Assembly (NCBI GenBank): GCA_025504975.1
Contig: JANUWI010000014.1
Span: forward strand, 372,001-436,000
DNA from: Plenodomus lindquistii
Lineage: Eukaryota; Ascomycota; Dothideomycetes; Pleosporales; Leptosphaeriaceae
DNA length: 64,000 bases
Direction of reading: 5' to 3'
The translations under genes and the position numbers were made by a program. Under the pieces are notes generated by a model. The model searched no databases and was not told the origin of the DNA. It saw nothing but the letters and a program-made list of their open reading frames with translations. Below, piece after piece: positions 53,022 through 64,000 of the stretch (positions are counted from its first letter, which is position 1; the number at the start of each line of letters is the position of its first letter).

Positions 53022-54462
53022 ATGGCACCACCAGCAGTGACAGAAGACTACTACCCCATACTTGGTGTAGAGCAAACTGCGACCCTCCAGAAGATCGTTA
53101 GCACCTAGAGGAGGTTAGCGCTACAAGTTCATCCGGACCGAAATGCTAATGTCGGAGCCACGGAAGCGTTCCAAAAAGTATGTTTATTTGTGGGGCACGA
53201 GTGCCGATCCTAGCCCTCAGGTCCGCGTAGTTGTCCTTCCGTACTAAATCACGCCTGTTTAGCTTGGACGAGCCTACGAAACATCGAAAGATGAAGGAAC
53301 TCGCAAAGAGTACAACCGCATATACCTTTCCATCTTGAGGGCGCACCCCACTTCTCAGAAAGCTCAAGCGCCACCTTCCCGCTCATCGACGGCGCCGAAA
53401 GCCACACAGCCAAGTGAACTCGAACAAATTGCAGCGATTGAAAAGTCAAAGCAAGAACGCGCCAAGCGATGGCACAACAAGCATTCGAATTTCCAGGCGA
53501 GGATTTCCGAGTTCCAGCGGGTGATATATCAGTTGAAGCAGGATATCAAGTCTTTTAACGATGGGTTGGCTGCTGAAGCTGCTGCCGAAGCGCGAAAAAA
53601 TGGATGGGCTACATGGCTGCTCTCGCCCATCTACAAGGCACCAAAGGAGAGCGAAGAAGAGAAAGCTTTGAAGGACCGTAGGACTCAAGAGAGGAAGATC
53701 GAGAGGGATATGAAAGAGCGCAAACTTTGTGCCAAGCAGACAGGCTTGAAAGAAGAGGAGCTTGTGAAGGAAAAGGCTTGGATGGAAATACATGCTGCAG
53801 ATCTGTGCGATGAGAAGAAGTTGCAGACGATCCGTAATGCAATCCAGGCCAGAGAATTTCAGAAGGCGCAAGAGAGGGAGAAGTTGGAGAGAGAACGATT
53901 GGCGAAGATGAGGAAACAACAGCAAGAGCAGTGGGGGAAAGTTCAGCGGGAACATGCAGAGGCAATAAGAAAGGCAGAAGCGGAGAGGCTTGCAGAATCT
54001 TTGAGACGACAGGAAGAGTACTACAAAACTTTGCGACAACAGCAAGAGGCGGCGAAAAAAACAGCAGCGGAGAGGCAGGCAGCAAACTTGAAACAGCAAC
54101 AGGCCCATGACAAAGCGTTCCGGGAGCAGCAAAAGGCAGATGCCCGAAGGAACCAAGCCTTCGTCGAAAATCTCCCGCAATTCTCGCAGCGGCCTGCAGC
54201 GATGAATCACCAACTGCACAAAGGATCGTGCAATCATGGGGGCTGGTAGAAAAAGGTTGTAGAGCGTACAACTTGTCCAGAATGCGATGATGTCTGGAAC
54301 TATCTTCTGCAATGCCCTGGGTGTAGGATGAAGGCATGCCCGAAATGTCAAGCAGTTATAGGCCCAAGATTCGGTGGCGCAAGAGCCCATCATCAGGCTC
54401 CGCCGAGAGTGAGGACTCCGAGCCCTGATTATCATGACTATTACAACGATTACGACTATTGA
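53022..54462 (+). pseudogene. J-domain coiled-coil protein with two in-frame TAG codons
   Basis: Exon 1 is 53022-53177, exon 2 from 53263, with a clean GTATGT donor. It starts EDYYPILGVEQTATLQKI and carries RRLALQVHPDRNA, the HPD motif of DnaJ J-domains. It then has a long Glu/Arg/Gln-rich coiled coil. A TAG at 53106-53108 falls just before the RRLAL helix, and a second TAG at 54247-54249 follows GGW. Beyond the second stop the same frame encodes a Cys-x2-Cys ribbon (CPECDDVWNYLLQ, then CPGC and CPKC), ending at 54462. The frame is otherwise intact, so decay is limited. Its co-chaperone role is inferred from the J-domain. Alternatively the stops are recoded (see findings). Confidence 0.7.
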
Positions 54463-55440
54463 GATGACCGCACAAGAGGTAACATCACCGTAAAAAACCC
54501 TTTCCTCCGGCGCGTCTTCAGGCTGACCTACTTCGCAGCCTTGTTGGCATCTGTCATTTGGTACGGTTGCGAGGCTCTCTGGGGCTTGGGAATACCCGTG
54601 CTTGGTGGTGATCAATCTCATACAATTACATAACGACTGCCTTCATGGCTCATGGTTAGCGTTTCTTGGATGCACCGCGTCAAATCGCTATACATCTTTG
54701 GGTGTTAGAGGCATAGTCTCCCAGTCACAGCGACGAGATCACAAGCTTGGAAGAATCGTCTAGAAACTGTCGGTTTTTGGCCTGGCTCAAGATGTAAGTC
54801 ATTGTCATTATCGATGCATGAGACATGTCCTAACGATCCACTTTGAGAGCGCTGGAAGTACGTTAGTCCCTTCTAGAATCGGGCTCACGTCAAGGTCCAA
54901 TATGCCAGCGTTGATCTGACCGTTGACAAGACGTGTCTTGAGCTTCCCACGCTATTTCAACGGTACATTAGATGTTTACTTATTCAATCAATTTGGGATC
55001 TGATACAGTCATGTCACTGAGCAGAAAGGTAGATATAAGATTGAAATGTGCAATTGAGCGAGTGAATGCCTCCCAACCAGGTATGCCATACACCATACCC
55101 CTTTTCCTGACCCTATTTCTTGACGTTCATAAAATGTGTATATGCATGAGAGACGTGAAACCGAAACCGAAACCGACAATCCATCTCCCCCATGCCATGA
55201 CAGCAAATCTACGTAAAGCACTCGCGTCATAAAATGTGATTGAGGACAAAAGAGGTAACAGGTACCCAGGGCGCAATGAGCAGCCACTTGACCATGTCAA
55301 AGAAAGTAAGTTTTCAAAAGACCTGCGTTCAGAAAACATGATGAACGAATGAAGTGAATGTAAATAAGATGATTTGGGGAAATCGGGTATGTAATAAGAA
55401 TCGAATACGCAAGGGTGCTTGAGCAGGGTTGACAATGTGC
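54463..55440. other. Intergenic interval
   Basis: 978 bp between convergent genes. No gene or recognisable repeat. Confidence 0.4.
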
Positions 55441-56676
55441 TTAGGCGCCGTACATGTTGCAGTTCATAGTTTCGAGGGGATATTCGCTGGTACCCTCCAC
55501 GACACCGCAAGATACATCCCACTTGAGCTCGAAAGCGTCGCTTTCGGGCATGTTCATCTTGGCATTGGGTGCGCACTTTGCGTCCACGGTGTAGTACGAG
55601 GTCTCCATGGTGGGAGCGGTATTCCAATCGCAGGCATCGACACGCTTGTACAAAGTGCGGCGGTGAAGACGGCGGGCCTTGTGCTCAACTTCGCTGCGCT
55701 TGCTGGAAGCAGAGTCACAGGCGCAGCGAACTGCCAGAGAAGGCTCCTCACGGCGGCACTCGCAACGAGAGCCATCTACTTCGTAGCGGCGGGTTCCCTC
55801 GACCACCTTGCGGTGAGGGCGCCTGGACCAGTGGTTTTCATCGTACTCGCTTGTGTCTTCAACGCTCTCGGTTGCTTCGCTTCCGTTAGACTTGTCGGAG
55901 GATGGGGCCCCGGTTGGTTCAGAAGCGTAGATGGTCTTAACAACGGTGGTGGTCACAACTGGGCCGCCAGCTGCGACGGTAGTGGAGACCACTGGGGGAG
56001 CAGCGGGCGGAGAGGCTGGCTTGTCGTCTTTTGGGTACTGGGGCTTAGCTGATGCCTCAGCTGGGTACTCTGGTGCGGTGCCAGACTCGGCGGGTCCGCT
56101 GGGCTGTGAAGGGGTACTACCATCGTCGTTGGTTATGCTCACTTTCGCACAATTACTAAAACTTTCATGCTCGCGGTTCAGCCAGAGCCACCCCCAAACA
56201 TAATTTCCAGCCGGCATATTCTTTGGGACAACGAAGTCGAAAGTTTGGGCTTCAGGAGATCCGTCCGTGGTGGCATGTGGACAGGCACCGTGGTATGACG
56301 CGGCCATTTTCCAGGTCTTGCCCTTGTCTGCGGAGAAACCAACCTGGCAGGAGCCTCCATAGTGTGTGCCTCCTGGTGCCGCAGCATCGTAATCATAGTC
56401 GGTAAGCTGGAAGTAAGCATCTTGCCCTGATGCCCAGGTGACGGAAGGCTCTTCTTCATCGAATCTGTCAATGTGACCGCGGCACATGCCGGGCGATGGC
56501 CTAGTAGGCTCGCCATCAGAACCGCAGCAGCCAAGTGGAAAGTTGAACTCGGGGTCGAGCTCGGTCTCCTGCTCATTGATAGACGGGGCACCACCTAGAG
56601 GAGGCGGGTAGAAAACGCTCATGTGAGCTTGCGCAGCGCCAACCAGGGCGAGAATTGATAGTGCGTTCGTGTACAT
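55441..56676 (-). CDS. Secreted AA11-like LPMO-type protein with dibasic C-terminal segment
   Basis: Single exon, 411 aa. The signal peptide ends AQA, leaving His as the first mature residue (HMSVFYPPP), as required for the copper histidine brace of lytic polysaccharide monooxygenases. GGTHYGGSCQVGFS supplies a likely second histidine. VWGWLWLNREHESFSNCAKVSI is like the W-x-W-x-NRE...NCA signature of chitin-active AA11 enzymes. CCGSDG and MCRGHI supply disulphides. A Pro/Ser/Thr/Val-rich linker (about 190-250) leads to a region with repeated dibasic pairs and 8 Cys. It includes RRTLYKR, a Kex2-type site directly before a 68-residue tail with four Cys. LPMO catalysis is family inference. Confidence 0.7.
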   Translation of the reverse strand: MYTNALSILALVGAAQAHMSVFYPPPLGGAPSINEQETELDPEFNFPLGCCGSDGEPTRPSPGMCRGHIDRFDEEEPSVTWASGQDAYFQLTDYDYDAAAPGGTHYGGSCQVGFSADKGKTWKMAASYHGACPHATTDGSPEAQTFDFVVPKNMPAGNYVWGWLWLNREHESFSNCAKVSITNDDGSTPSQPSGPAESGTAPEYPAEASAKPQYPKDDKPASPPAAPPVVSTTVAAGGPVVTTTVVKTIYASEPTGAPSSDKSNGSEATESVEDTSEYDENHWSRRPHRKVVEGTRRYEVDGSRCECRREEPSLAVRCACDSASSKRSEVEHKARRLHRRTLYKRVDACDWNTAPTMETSYYTVDAKCAPNAKMNMPESDAFELKWDVSCGVVEGTSEYPLETMNCNMYGA

Positions 56677-59365
56677 CGTGCTGATGATTTTGATGTTTGC
56701 TTTGAAATTTCGGAGTGGTGCGTGCAGTAATTCGATATCTGATCCGAAAAGAATGTAATTGTAATGAGCAAAGGTAGTCGGGCAACAGACACTGATCCGG
56801 GTAACTGATGTTAAGTAGTTCAGTGGTCCAAGGGACGCTGTGAAGGATATCGGACCGTGAACAATGTTCCGTACTCAAAGGAGATGTGACTTCTGGACGT
56901 GACGTAGGATGCACTATCAAGGGAGCTGAAAGAAGAAAAGCGAACCTGCGCTTCTGAACACAAATGAGTGAGAGTGGAAGGAATGTCGACGAAGGCTTGC
57001 TTGTCACGAGAGAATGTGTGTCACCGGAAGTGATGCCTTCTTCCCAAATGAGCGGCATTCTACCTTTATATCATGCCTTAGTCACTGGACCAAGGCACCC
57101 CGATGTGCTCGTTTGCGCTTCCGGATCGCCAGGTGGAAAGTCAGCGCCTGCGAGCCGTTGTGCGACCCGCATGTTAGTCCAGAATTCTCTGGAAGTGGAG
57201 CTGAGTGAGCGGCCCCTGACTACGCAACAGCCAATCTGAGTGAGATCAGCTCGTGTAAGTCTTAGCACGGATTTGAATATCTGTTTCGAAACTGTGAGAC
57301 GCGCCCACTGGCGGCGGGCGAAGCAATTCTGTTCGGGAGCGTTGTGGTGGTCCCGTTGGCTTAGGCTGGCGAGGCTCAGTACGTGTTTCAAGCCTTTCCG
57401 CAAAGGGGGTAGCGTCGGCGGCTGTCTAGAGGTCCCTGCCAAGTGTGACAAAACGTTTTCTGCGAACTTTGCAATCGAAGCAAGTCAGTATCCAGCAAGA
57501 CGATGGCTTATTCCATTAACAAGACATTTCACAGGCCTCCAACCATCATGGCCACGACTTGGAGGGATGTCAAACGGCATCGTGAAGCCCGAGGAGATCA
57601 TTGACGCCGCAATAAGCCCTACCTCGCCACCGCGTGCTCGCATATCTCCTTCCGGATTTTACCATCCTACTCCGCGTCCTTGCATACTACGCCCTTCAGA
57701 GTCTACGTCCGAAGACTCCACATCGTATTTTTCTGTCAGGCCCTCGGGCAGCAATTGCCGATGAGCCAGTACGCGTAAGAAGCAGTTGGGGTCACATGCT
57801 TGGCGCATCACGAGTCGTTTACGTGCGACACTTACAAAGTATTCAGATGCAGTTGTCACCAGAGTGAGCCTTGGTAAAGTCATTCCTAAGGTGGAAAGAC
57901 ATGTCGGGTTCTATGGGGTGCTCAGTCCGGAAATCATCTTGCGTCCGCAGTGGTCTTTACCAACAGCCGGGGCATTGTGCGTTTGCGCTTACGGCTGCTA
58001 CAGGGGCCTGACAATCCCAGTTCAGATGCCCGTCTGCGACCAAGGCTCGTTGTCGCCTGCGTAGACTCGGCATCACGCGCCAAACCGGCAACTAAGCGTG
58101 GATTTCAACTGCTTGTGTTGCGTCGAGGCAATAGATCACAAACCAGTTCCCAAAGGAACTCCAGATCGAGCATACAGGCCTAGTGTCACGAGCCATCTGG
58201 AGTCGTGGCCAGTATAGGATCGCGGTGATCCTTTCGTTGCCTTTTGAGAAACTAAAACAGGCTGATATCTTTGCATCTCTAGTCTGCCTTGGTAATGGTA
58301 TGCTGACAGCTATCAATTCTGCGAAGTGGGCACTAATCCCCTGGATCCTGGATGTCGCGGAGCAGACGAGATTCCCTAGTCTTGCTGTTTGCTGCAGTAC
58401 TCTTGTCATTTTACAAAGCCTAGGCCAAACAACCTTCATCTCCCTTTCGCACCAGCCACAACCTCTAGCAGCGCAAGCTGAAAGTCACGATGAGGCACAC
58501 GGTCGCACAACTAAATAGAACCCTGGTCTATCCACCCGCGCCCTCCTGTTTCACAACGATCATCACCTGCGTTATCGATTGGAAAAGGCTTCTGTATGGA
58601 TAGCTATCACGGGCCGCCGGAAAGAAATGGCATGCATGGTCCCCCTTGACGTTGCTCCCCCGCACCTCCCGGCAATTTGAAGCGAGATGCTTGCTGACAG
58701 GTGTCTTTCTGACACTCCAACGGCGTTTGTAGGCTCTCCTCTAATTTTAAGACATCGAATTATATCCATGAAGTCCATGATTGACATCGCACCGTGATTT
58801 CGACCTGCACTCTGTCTGCTGAGCTGCTCTGCGTCGTCTGAAGATCGGGTTTTCTGTCCTTGTTCGCGTGGCCAGGCAGACATCCTTGCTTCTCGCAGGA
58901 CCAACACCGAAGAGCATACTGTTCCGGAGTCCGACACGAAGCGATGCCGCGAGCGATAAGTCCTCACTTCTCAAGAATGAGCACGCATCACGCCGTACTG
59001 TTTGATGGCCTAGCTGAAAGTGCCCTGCATGCTGTGGTTTCCGGGATTCGGTACCACTGCCTCCGTTATGATCCCAAGGATCGGAATCTGACTAGGTCCC
59101 TTATTCAAAGTCACGTTATGCCTTAGAACGAAGCGAGCGGTTGTCGTTGGAACCTACGTATACCTTTGCCAAGCTACACAGCGTAATCGAGAATCGACAA
59201 CAGCGCAGCTGAACTTTGATATATCATGAAATTCTTCCAATCTAGACTCTCAATCTAGCTGTGGCCCTTCCAGGGGTACATTCGCGAGCGGTTATTTGTG
59301 GAAAAAGAACGCATTGATGAGGCGTGCGGAATTGTTGCTCGCGAGCGCATAGACTTCACGCAACC
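56677..59365. other. 2.7-kb gene-poor interval
   Basis: Between the AA11-like gene and the deaminase pseudogene. Several broken protein-like stretches occur: 57240-57764 (+), 57634-57867 (+), and 58183-58518 (+, 111 codons, hydrophobic centre). None is recognisable and adjoining frames contain stops. It may contain decayed genes. No mobile-element protein seen. Confidence 0.4.
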
Positions 59366-62217
59366 TCAGCCGTAAACCCCGAAAAGACCATTCCAGAGTC
59401 GCGATAACAGCCCCGGCAGGTTTGCATCACCTTTCGGCCCTGGATTGAATCTTGCCTCATTTGTTCGCCCCAGGGGATAATGGTTTCCCATCAACGATCC
59501 CCACTGCTCGGACATGCGCATGTGTTTACTTGCAAACTCGAACAATCTCCCAGACGTACACGCCTGATGTAAATCAAGTGGATGTGCCTTTTGGAGAAGT
59601 TTCTTGTAAATCTCGATCAAGGTGCAGGTGTCTGCGAAAGTGCGGCAATTTTTGAATCCGTAATCCCTATCTACCGATGAGGTCGGTGGATACTCTTCGG
59701 GCTCGTTCACTTCGAGGAACTGCTTCAACCTCCACACAGATGGATGCATACCAAATCGTGACTTAGATAGGAAGTCCTCCAGGAAAGGAGACGGGATCTC
59801 TCAGATTCTCAGATCGCAGACCTTTTGCATCGAAGAGCTCGATAAGCGTCCCTGCTTCGAACGCCCGCCAGAATTGCGTGAATGTGGCGGGCTCAGCAAC
59901 TCCTCGGCTGATAAACTGACTGAATAGAGAATCGTCCCTTGTGGAGAGAAGCTTCCGGTAAAGGTTGACCAATATACTTTCTTCGTCGTGATTGCAACAA
60001 GTAACAAAGCCGAACATGTACCAATCGTCATTGATAGGACTGGGACTTGCGAAAAGCAGTTCTTGCGCGAGTACTTGGAAGCTCAATGCTTTTGCTTCGG
60101 GTACCAAAGCTTTGACTGGAGTATCTCGATCCTCAATCTCCAGGTATGGTCTTGCCTTGCCGTACATCGTTTGTACGAACGCATGTGTGGCATCTTTTTT
60201 GGTGAATGAGCTCTCCAGAGCGTGCGAATTCTCTTGAAACCAGGGGAAGTATTGACCTCGAGCTTCCTTGGGTATACCAAGATAGAACTCGTTGATCTTA
60301 GCAACTAGGGTGTCTCCGATACGCCATTCGTGAAGTTGCTCCGCCGAGGAATCAGAATCGAGGTAAATGCCTCGATAGACACCAAAGGGATAGATTTGTT
60401 TCAGGTCAACAAATTTGTTGAAACTGAAATCATCGAGGACTTCTTCGTCGTTAGGTAAGAGGTCATCAGCTAGTGAATTCCAGAGATGAACAGCAGAAGT
60501 AATGGACGGCTTGGAGCAAGCGAATAAGTGTCTGCCGGATCTCTTTTCTTGGCATGCGATGCTGCAGAAGTATCCTTTATTGCAGACGTCACATTTTCGA
60601 CTCGTTCGTCTTGCACAAACGTCGCACCCCGAGGACCCTCCGTACTCTGGGGGCATCAAGTATGTATGCTTATCCGGTCTTGAGCAACTGCAATTTGCCG
60701 TGCGAGGCTCAGTATAGAAAGGCAATGAATCGAAAGCCGTCGAGGCCAGGATATCACTCACCTTTTGAATGACTCTATAGCTCTAATGCACTCTGCATTA
60801 TTCTTCACACGATTGATATGGAAAGCTCGCTGTGACAGCTTTTTCTGCTGATCATCAAAGATGCTACTTCCAGCGACGACCGATGTTCGTTCGAGTTTGA
60901 GTTGTCGGGGCACCGAGCCTTTCAGTCTCTTCTCGATGTCTGCTTGCAGCGACATCAGAGCTCTTGCGATCTGAGGTCCTTGGCCAAGGAGAAGGTGGTC
61001 TGCCATTGGGGCCGTCCATTGCTTGAAGATGCGTCCATGACAACCTCTCGTAGTGAATTGACCATGAAATTTGAGGAGGCCGTTACACATGAAGCAACTT
61101 AGCTTGCTACACCCCATGTATGGAAAACAGCCGGAAGGATTGAATTCGATCGAGTTCAGATACACGAGCATCTGAACCTCGGCGTGTATTTGTGGCTTTA
61201 GGTGTTGAATCTTGTTAAACTCTCGTCTAGCGTTCGCCATCTTCCACTGCTATCCCAGAACTGGCACAAGTGTAGCACTGTTTGTCTTGAGCCCAAGAAT
61301 ATTCAGGATCTGCTCCAAAGATAGTTGGGCACTAGATGGATTTGCCCGCGCAGGAGAATGTGGGACAAGCGCTATCGTCACTCGAGTAAAGCTGGACAGA
61401 ACGGAAGCAGTGTTCTTAAAATTCTGGAAAGCGACACGAAGTCGTGCGAGTCGACAGATGTCCAGCCATACAGCTCTTGATGACGGAGTAGCACTTTGAC
61501 TGCTGTATAGGTGTCCCTTCGAAGCCTCCGTTCGACGGAGATCATAGGCGGCGATCAGAAGCTGTGTGTGTATACTAGAAGCATGCTCCGCTTGTAGGAA
61601 TAGCAAGCCACCATCTTCCACAAAGTTGCGAAGGTTCGTTAAGTTCACATTGGTGGATGGAGTAACTCCTGATGGTGAGCTTTGGTATCGTATGTGGCTA
61701 GACTTGTTCTTAAGCGTGGAATGTAGTCTTTTTGTATTCGACTGTAATGATGTCGAATCATCACTTCCCATAGGAGTGTTGCATGATGTTCGGCTTGTAC
61801 CACTGATTCAAGTTAATTCTAAGCCTAAAGTCCAACTCTGTAGGACGTACCATTTTGAACTGATGTCATACCCAGCAGCTCTCCCACCCTATCGAACCCA
61901 AGCTTATCATTCACAGAAAAGCCTTCATTGCGGGTCAACCAGATCGTAACACTGTCTTCAGATTCTCTCATTGTACAACAGGTGACTGCGATTCCGCCTT
62001 GCTGATCAGCTGCGAAATGAGCAAAGTGGTCGAGAGACCGTCGTTTCAGCTTGACATGGTCCGGTGTCGACAGTTGATCAGCATGTGTAGTGTCCACGTT
62101 GGATATCGTCAACGATCTCGTCATCCAGATCGCAGTCTTTCTCCGGTAGGTTTCGGGTCGATGAGGAACGCTCGACCTGGCCACCATTGCGAAGCGATAG
62201 GAGATTTGCGAAAGCAT
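59366..62217 (-). pseudogene. OTT_1508-like deaminase fused to a MYND-type finger (broken)
   Basis: On the minus strand an N-terminal domain begins at 62217, with an intron at about 61848 (GTACGT) to 61802. The deaminase domain follows at 61240-60762: HAEVQML supplies the catalytic His-Ala-Glu, and GCSKLSCFMC the second zinc Cys pair. An intron (60761-60688) then joins a MYND-type finger (CDVCARRTSRKCDVC, later CSIAC and HLFAC) and a helical tail. Lesions: a frame shift around 61690-61770, a TAG at 61252-61250 in frame with the deaminase start, and a further shift at about 59775. OTT_1508-like deaminases are widespread in fungi and derive from bacterial toxin-type deaminases by published comparative analysis; their substrate in fungi is unknown. 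Because the frame is broken in three places I call it a pseudogene. Confidence 0.6.
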
Positions 62218-63316
62218 GGAATGCTTGCCAATCTAAACCTTAGGAGGCCCAGTCGAACGCGTCATTCATGTCGGAAATGGCTTTGTACAAGCGTGCCCAA
62301 GAGACAGCTATCGTTTTTGTTTGTGCTGATACGAGAGGTGTGGTTGTTGTGATTGACCGTTCAGCGGGGAAGGCTGTGCCACTGTACCAGCTGCATGTAA
62401 TTGGTGGTACGTGTCAAGGTATGCATATGCAAACCTCTTATCGACGAGTTGTGCCATTGGATGATTGAGACACGCCCGATAGGAGGTGACCTCTGTGAGA
62501 GTATTGAGAGAACGCCCGGGCGAAAAGCGCTGTAACACATGTGAGTGATGGTCATCAGTTGCACCGGCGCCGTGGTCCAAGAAAGACGTAGTCTGTTGAC
62601 GTCCATCATAATGCAACGCCTGTTTACCCAAGAGTGCGTGCTGTGAGGTTTGTTCAGGACGACGTATGATATATTTGAAGTACATTGCCTTCTTCTACGA
62701 TGGGGAACACAAGACCGGCTGATTGGCAAGTACTGGTGCCACTGTACCAGGATTTCAGGCTTCAACCTCTGACACAGCCGATTTTTGGAGTCGCGCAGCC
62801 ATGAGAGCCATGAAATTCTGAATTACTACATCAGAGTCCAGAAGCTATTGTCAAGTGCGATTCGAAGCTGAGCTAAAGGACGTTGTTCATGCGTGGGTAT
62901 TGGCTGTGTTGCAGGCAGACCCCTGACAACATCTGATCCACCTCCAACCAAGCTAAACTAAAATCGAAAGCACGCATCAACAGCATACGTCATTCATCGA
63001 TGGGAAGGCAGCGGCGCGACTCCACCAACCCCTCTTGCGACCAACCTCTGAGCAGGATTCAGCTGCTGTGAGCCCACACCAGAAATGCGCCCATGCGCCC
63101 CCGGATCATTAGTGATCATGCGCTCGTCTGTCTGCGCCAGCTTGCTGCCTCAACATCACCACCTCCACCTGCTGCGAGATTCACGCGAAAGCGACCTAAA
63201 ATACATTAAACGAACCCGCGCAACACCCTGACGGCTAACGCGCCGAATAGTGGACCGTCATATTGAGGGCCACCAAGACATCGCGTGATCTCAAACGCAG
63301 TTTCAAACTTGGAGAA
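62218..63316. other. Intergenic interval
   Basis: 1.1 kb, divergent between the deaminase pseudogene and the right-edge gene. GTGCCACTGTACCAG occurs twice, at about 62376 and 62737. No gene recognised. Confidence 0.4.
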
Positions 63317-64000
63317 ATGGCGCAACAATTCCTTGCTGATCGCAATGGCTGGTTGTCATTCAGAAGTAGTACACCTGTGCTATACATCACAGCAGAAGAC
63401 GACGAATTTGATCTCGAGACCATGAAGGCATGGCGCGATGAAGGCTTCATCGTGAAATATCTACCATTCGGCAAAGGCGGAAAGCAATACGTAAACACGC
63501 TATACAAATTGGGTGATGGAATGGGCATCGGCGAGCGGTATGCGATCGTAGGTATACAACCCTCTCACGCGACGGCGCATAGACTATATCATCTGCGTAA
63601 TCCTGTCCTGGACTCAGCTGATTGATTTCTACAGCTTTCGGTGACGCAGCAGCCGTATGTCTAGAAATATTCTCCGAGCCCAAAACCGCGACATCGAAAC
63701 TTTGCTCGCTTGTCGCATACTACCCAACTTCAGTCCCCGACACACGACATCGCTTCACATCATCATTTCGCGTATTAGTCCATCTCGCAGAGGGCACAAA
63801 GGGCAATGAAGAGACGATTGGTGTCACACGTCGACCGGAAGTCCTCGGTATACAAGGGAAGCGCAAGACAGTGCGGAAGCGCGTCACGCCTGGTATAGGC
63901 GCGGGAGGTCTGCAAGACAAGATTGTGTATCCCTGCTTCACATACGAAGACGTGGATCCAGGTTTCGCAGAGCACGACCTTGACCAATACGATGCGGTGG
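63317..64000 (+). CDS. Hydrolase-like protein, N-terminal part (runs off window)
   Basis: Exon 1 is 63317-63551, with donor GTATAC; exon 2 starts at 63635 after TCTACAG and continues past 64000. The protein begins MAQQFLADRNGWLS. It has VLYITAEDDEFDLETM and a GFIVKYLPFGKGGK segment, then AFGDAAAVCLEIFSE after the splice. The AEDDEFD and FGDAA elements fit an alpha/beta-hydrolase of dienelactone-hydrolase type, but the nucleophile elbow is not in view. The C-terminus is missing, so this name is tentative. Confidence 0.5.

Noticed and set aside
54230..54290. A 35-nt intron that would bypass the second TAG of the J-domain gene
   Set aside because: It is too short and would delete half of the following Cys pair, so readthrough or decay is more likely.
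57240..58518. Frames of 77-174 codons on the plus strand, including a 111-codon one at 58183-58518
   Set aside because: No domain, no plausible splice partners, adjoining frames full of stops. Possibly decayed genes but not supportable as calls.
61204..61280. A short intron removing the TAG in the deaminase gene
   Set aside because: The only GT-AG pairs are about 32 nt apart, shorter than the other introns here.
1..64000. CRISPR arrays, rRNA genes, bacterial operons, ribosome-binding sites
   Set aside because: None seen; the genes have spliceosomal introns and the window is fungal nuclear DNA.

Overview
The window looks like nuclear DNA of a filamentous ascomycete. Introns are short (about 35-140 nt) with GT-AG ends and CTGAC/CTAAC-like branch sites, genes are dense on both strands, and orthologues of conserved fungal genes are present (PAN3, adenosine kinase, LEU2, an EST1/SMG7 protein, a UBX-domain ERAD protein). 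Protein style suggests Dothideomycetes, probably Pleosporales. That placement is inference from memory of protein families, not a search.

Layout: 1-16.2 kb is a conserved housekeeping block: ZNF511-like zinc-finger protein (-, cut by the window edge), EST1/SMG7-like protein (+), an AT-rich gap, UBX protein (-), an intron-containing tRNA-Thr(UGU) (+), adenosine kinase (-), PAN3 (-), a small Cys-rich protein (-) and a four-TM protein (-). From 16.2 to 26.8 kb genes thin out: a P-loop sulfotransferase-like gene, a broken DEDD-exonuclease-like gene, a degenerate tandem repeat, and a seven-exon gene of unknown function. From 26.8 to 34.8 kb a sugar-type MFS transporter gene is split by a complete Ty1/copia retrotransposon (27530-33852) with 191-bp LTRs that read as identical, a GTAAA target-site duplication and one uninterrupted 1,952-aa Gag-Pol frame.

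From 35.7 to 52.3 kb genes resume: LDH2-type dehydrogenase, an RGG/AT-hook-like protein, LEU2 (six exons), a small secreted protein, a BTB protein, a vWA protein, a DHA1-type MFS transporter and a Gfo/Idh/MocA oxidoreductase. From 53 kb to the end there are a broken J-domain gene, an AA11-like secreted copper-enzyme candidate with dibasic sites, a broken deaminase-MYND gene, and the start of another gene at the right edge.

Main point of interest: the copia polyprotein carries about six tandem Cys6 modules spaced like fungal Zn2Cys6 zinc clusters, between integrase and reverse transcriptase, where copia elements normally have only a linker. A second theme is decay: several genes in the accessory stretches carry single in-frame UAG/UAA codons, usually at positions one RIP-type C-to-T change away from Gln or Trp. 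The same UAG codons also have the form recoded to Trp by fungal A-to-I mRNA editing, which can be tested.
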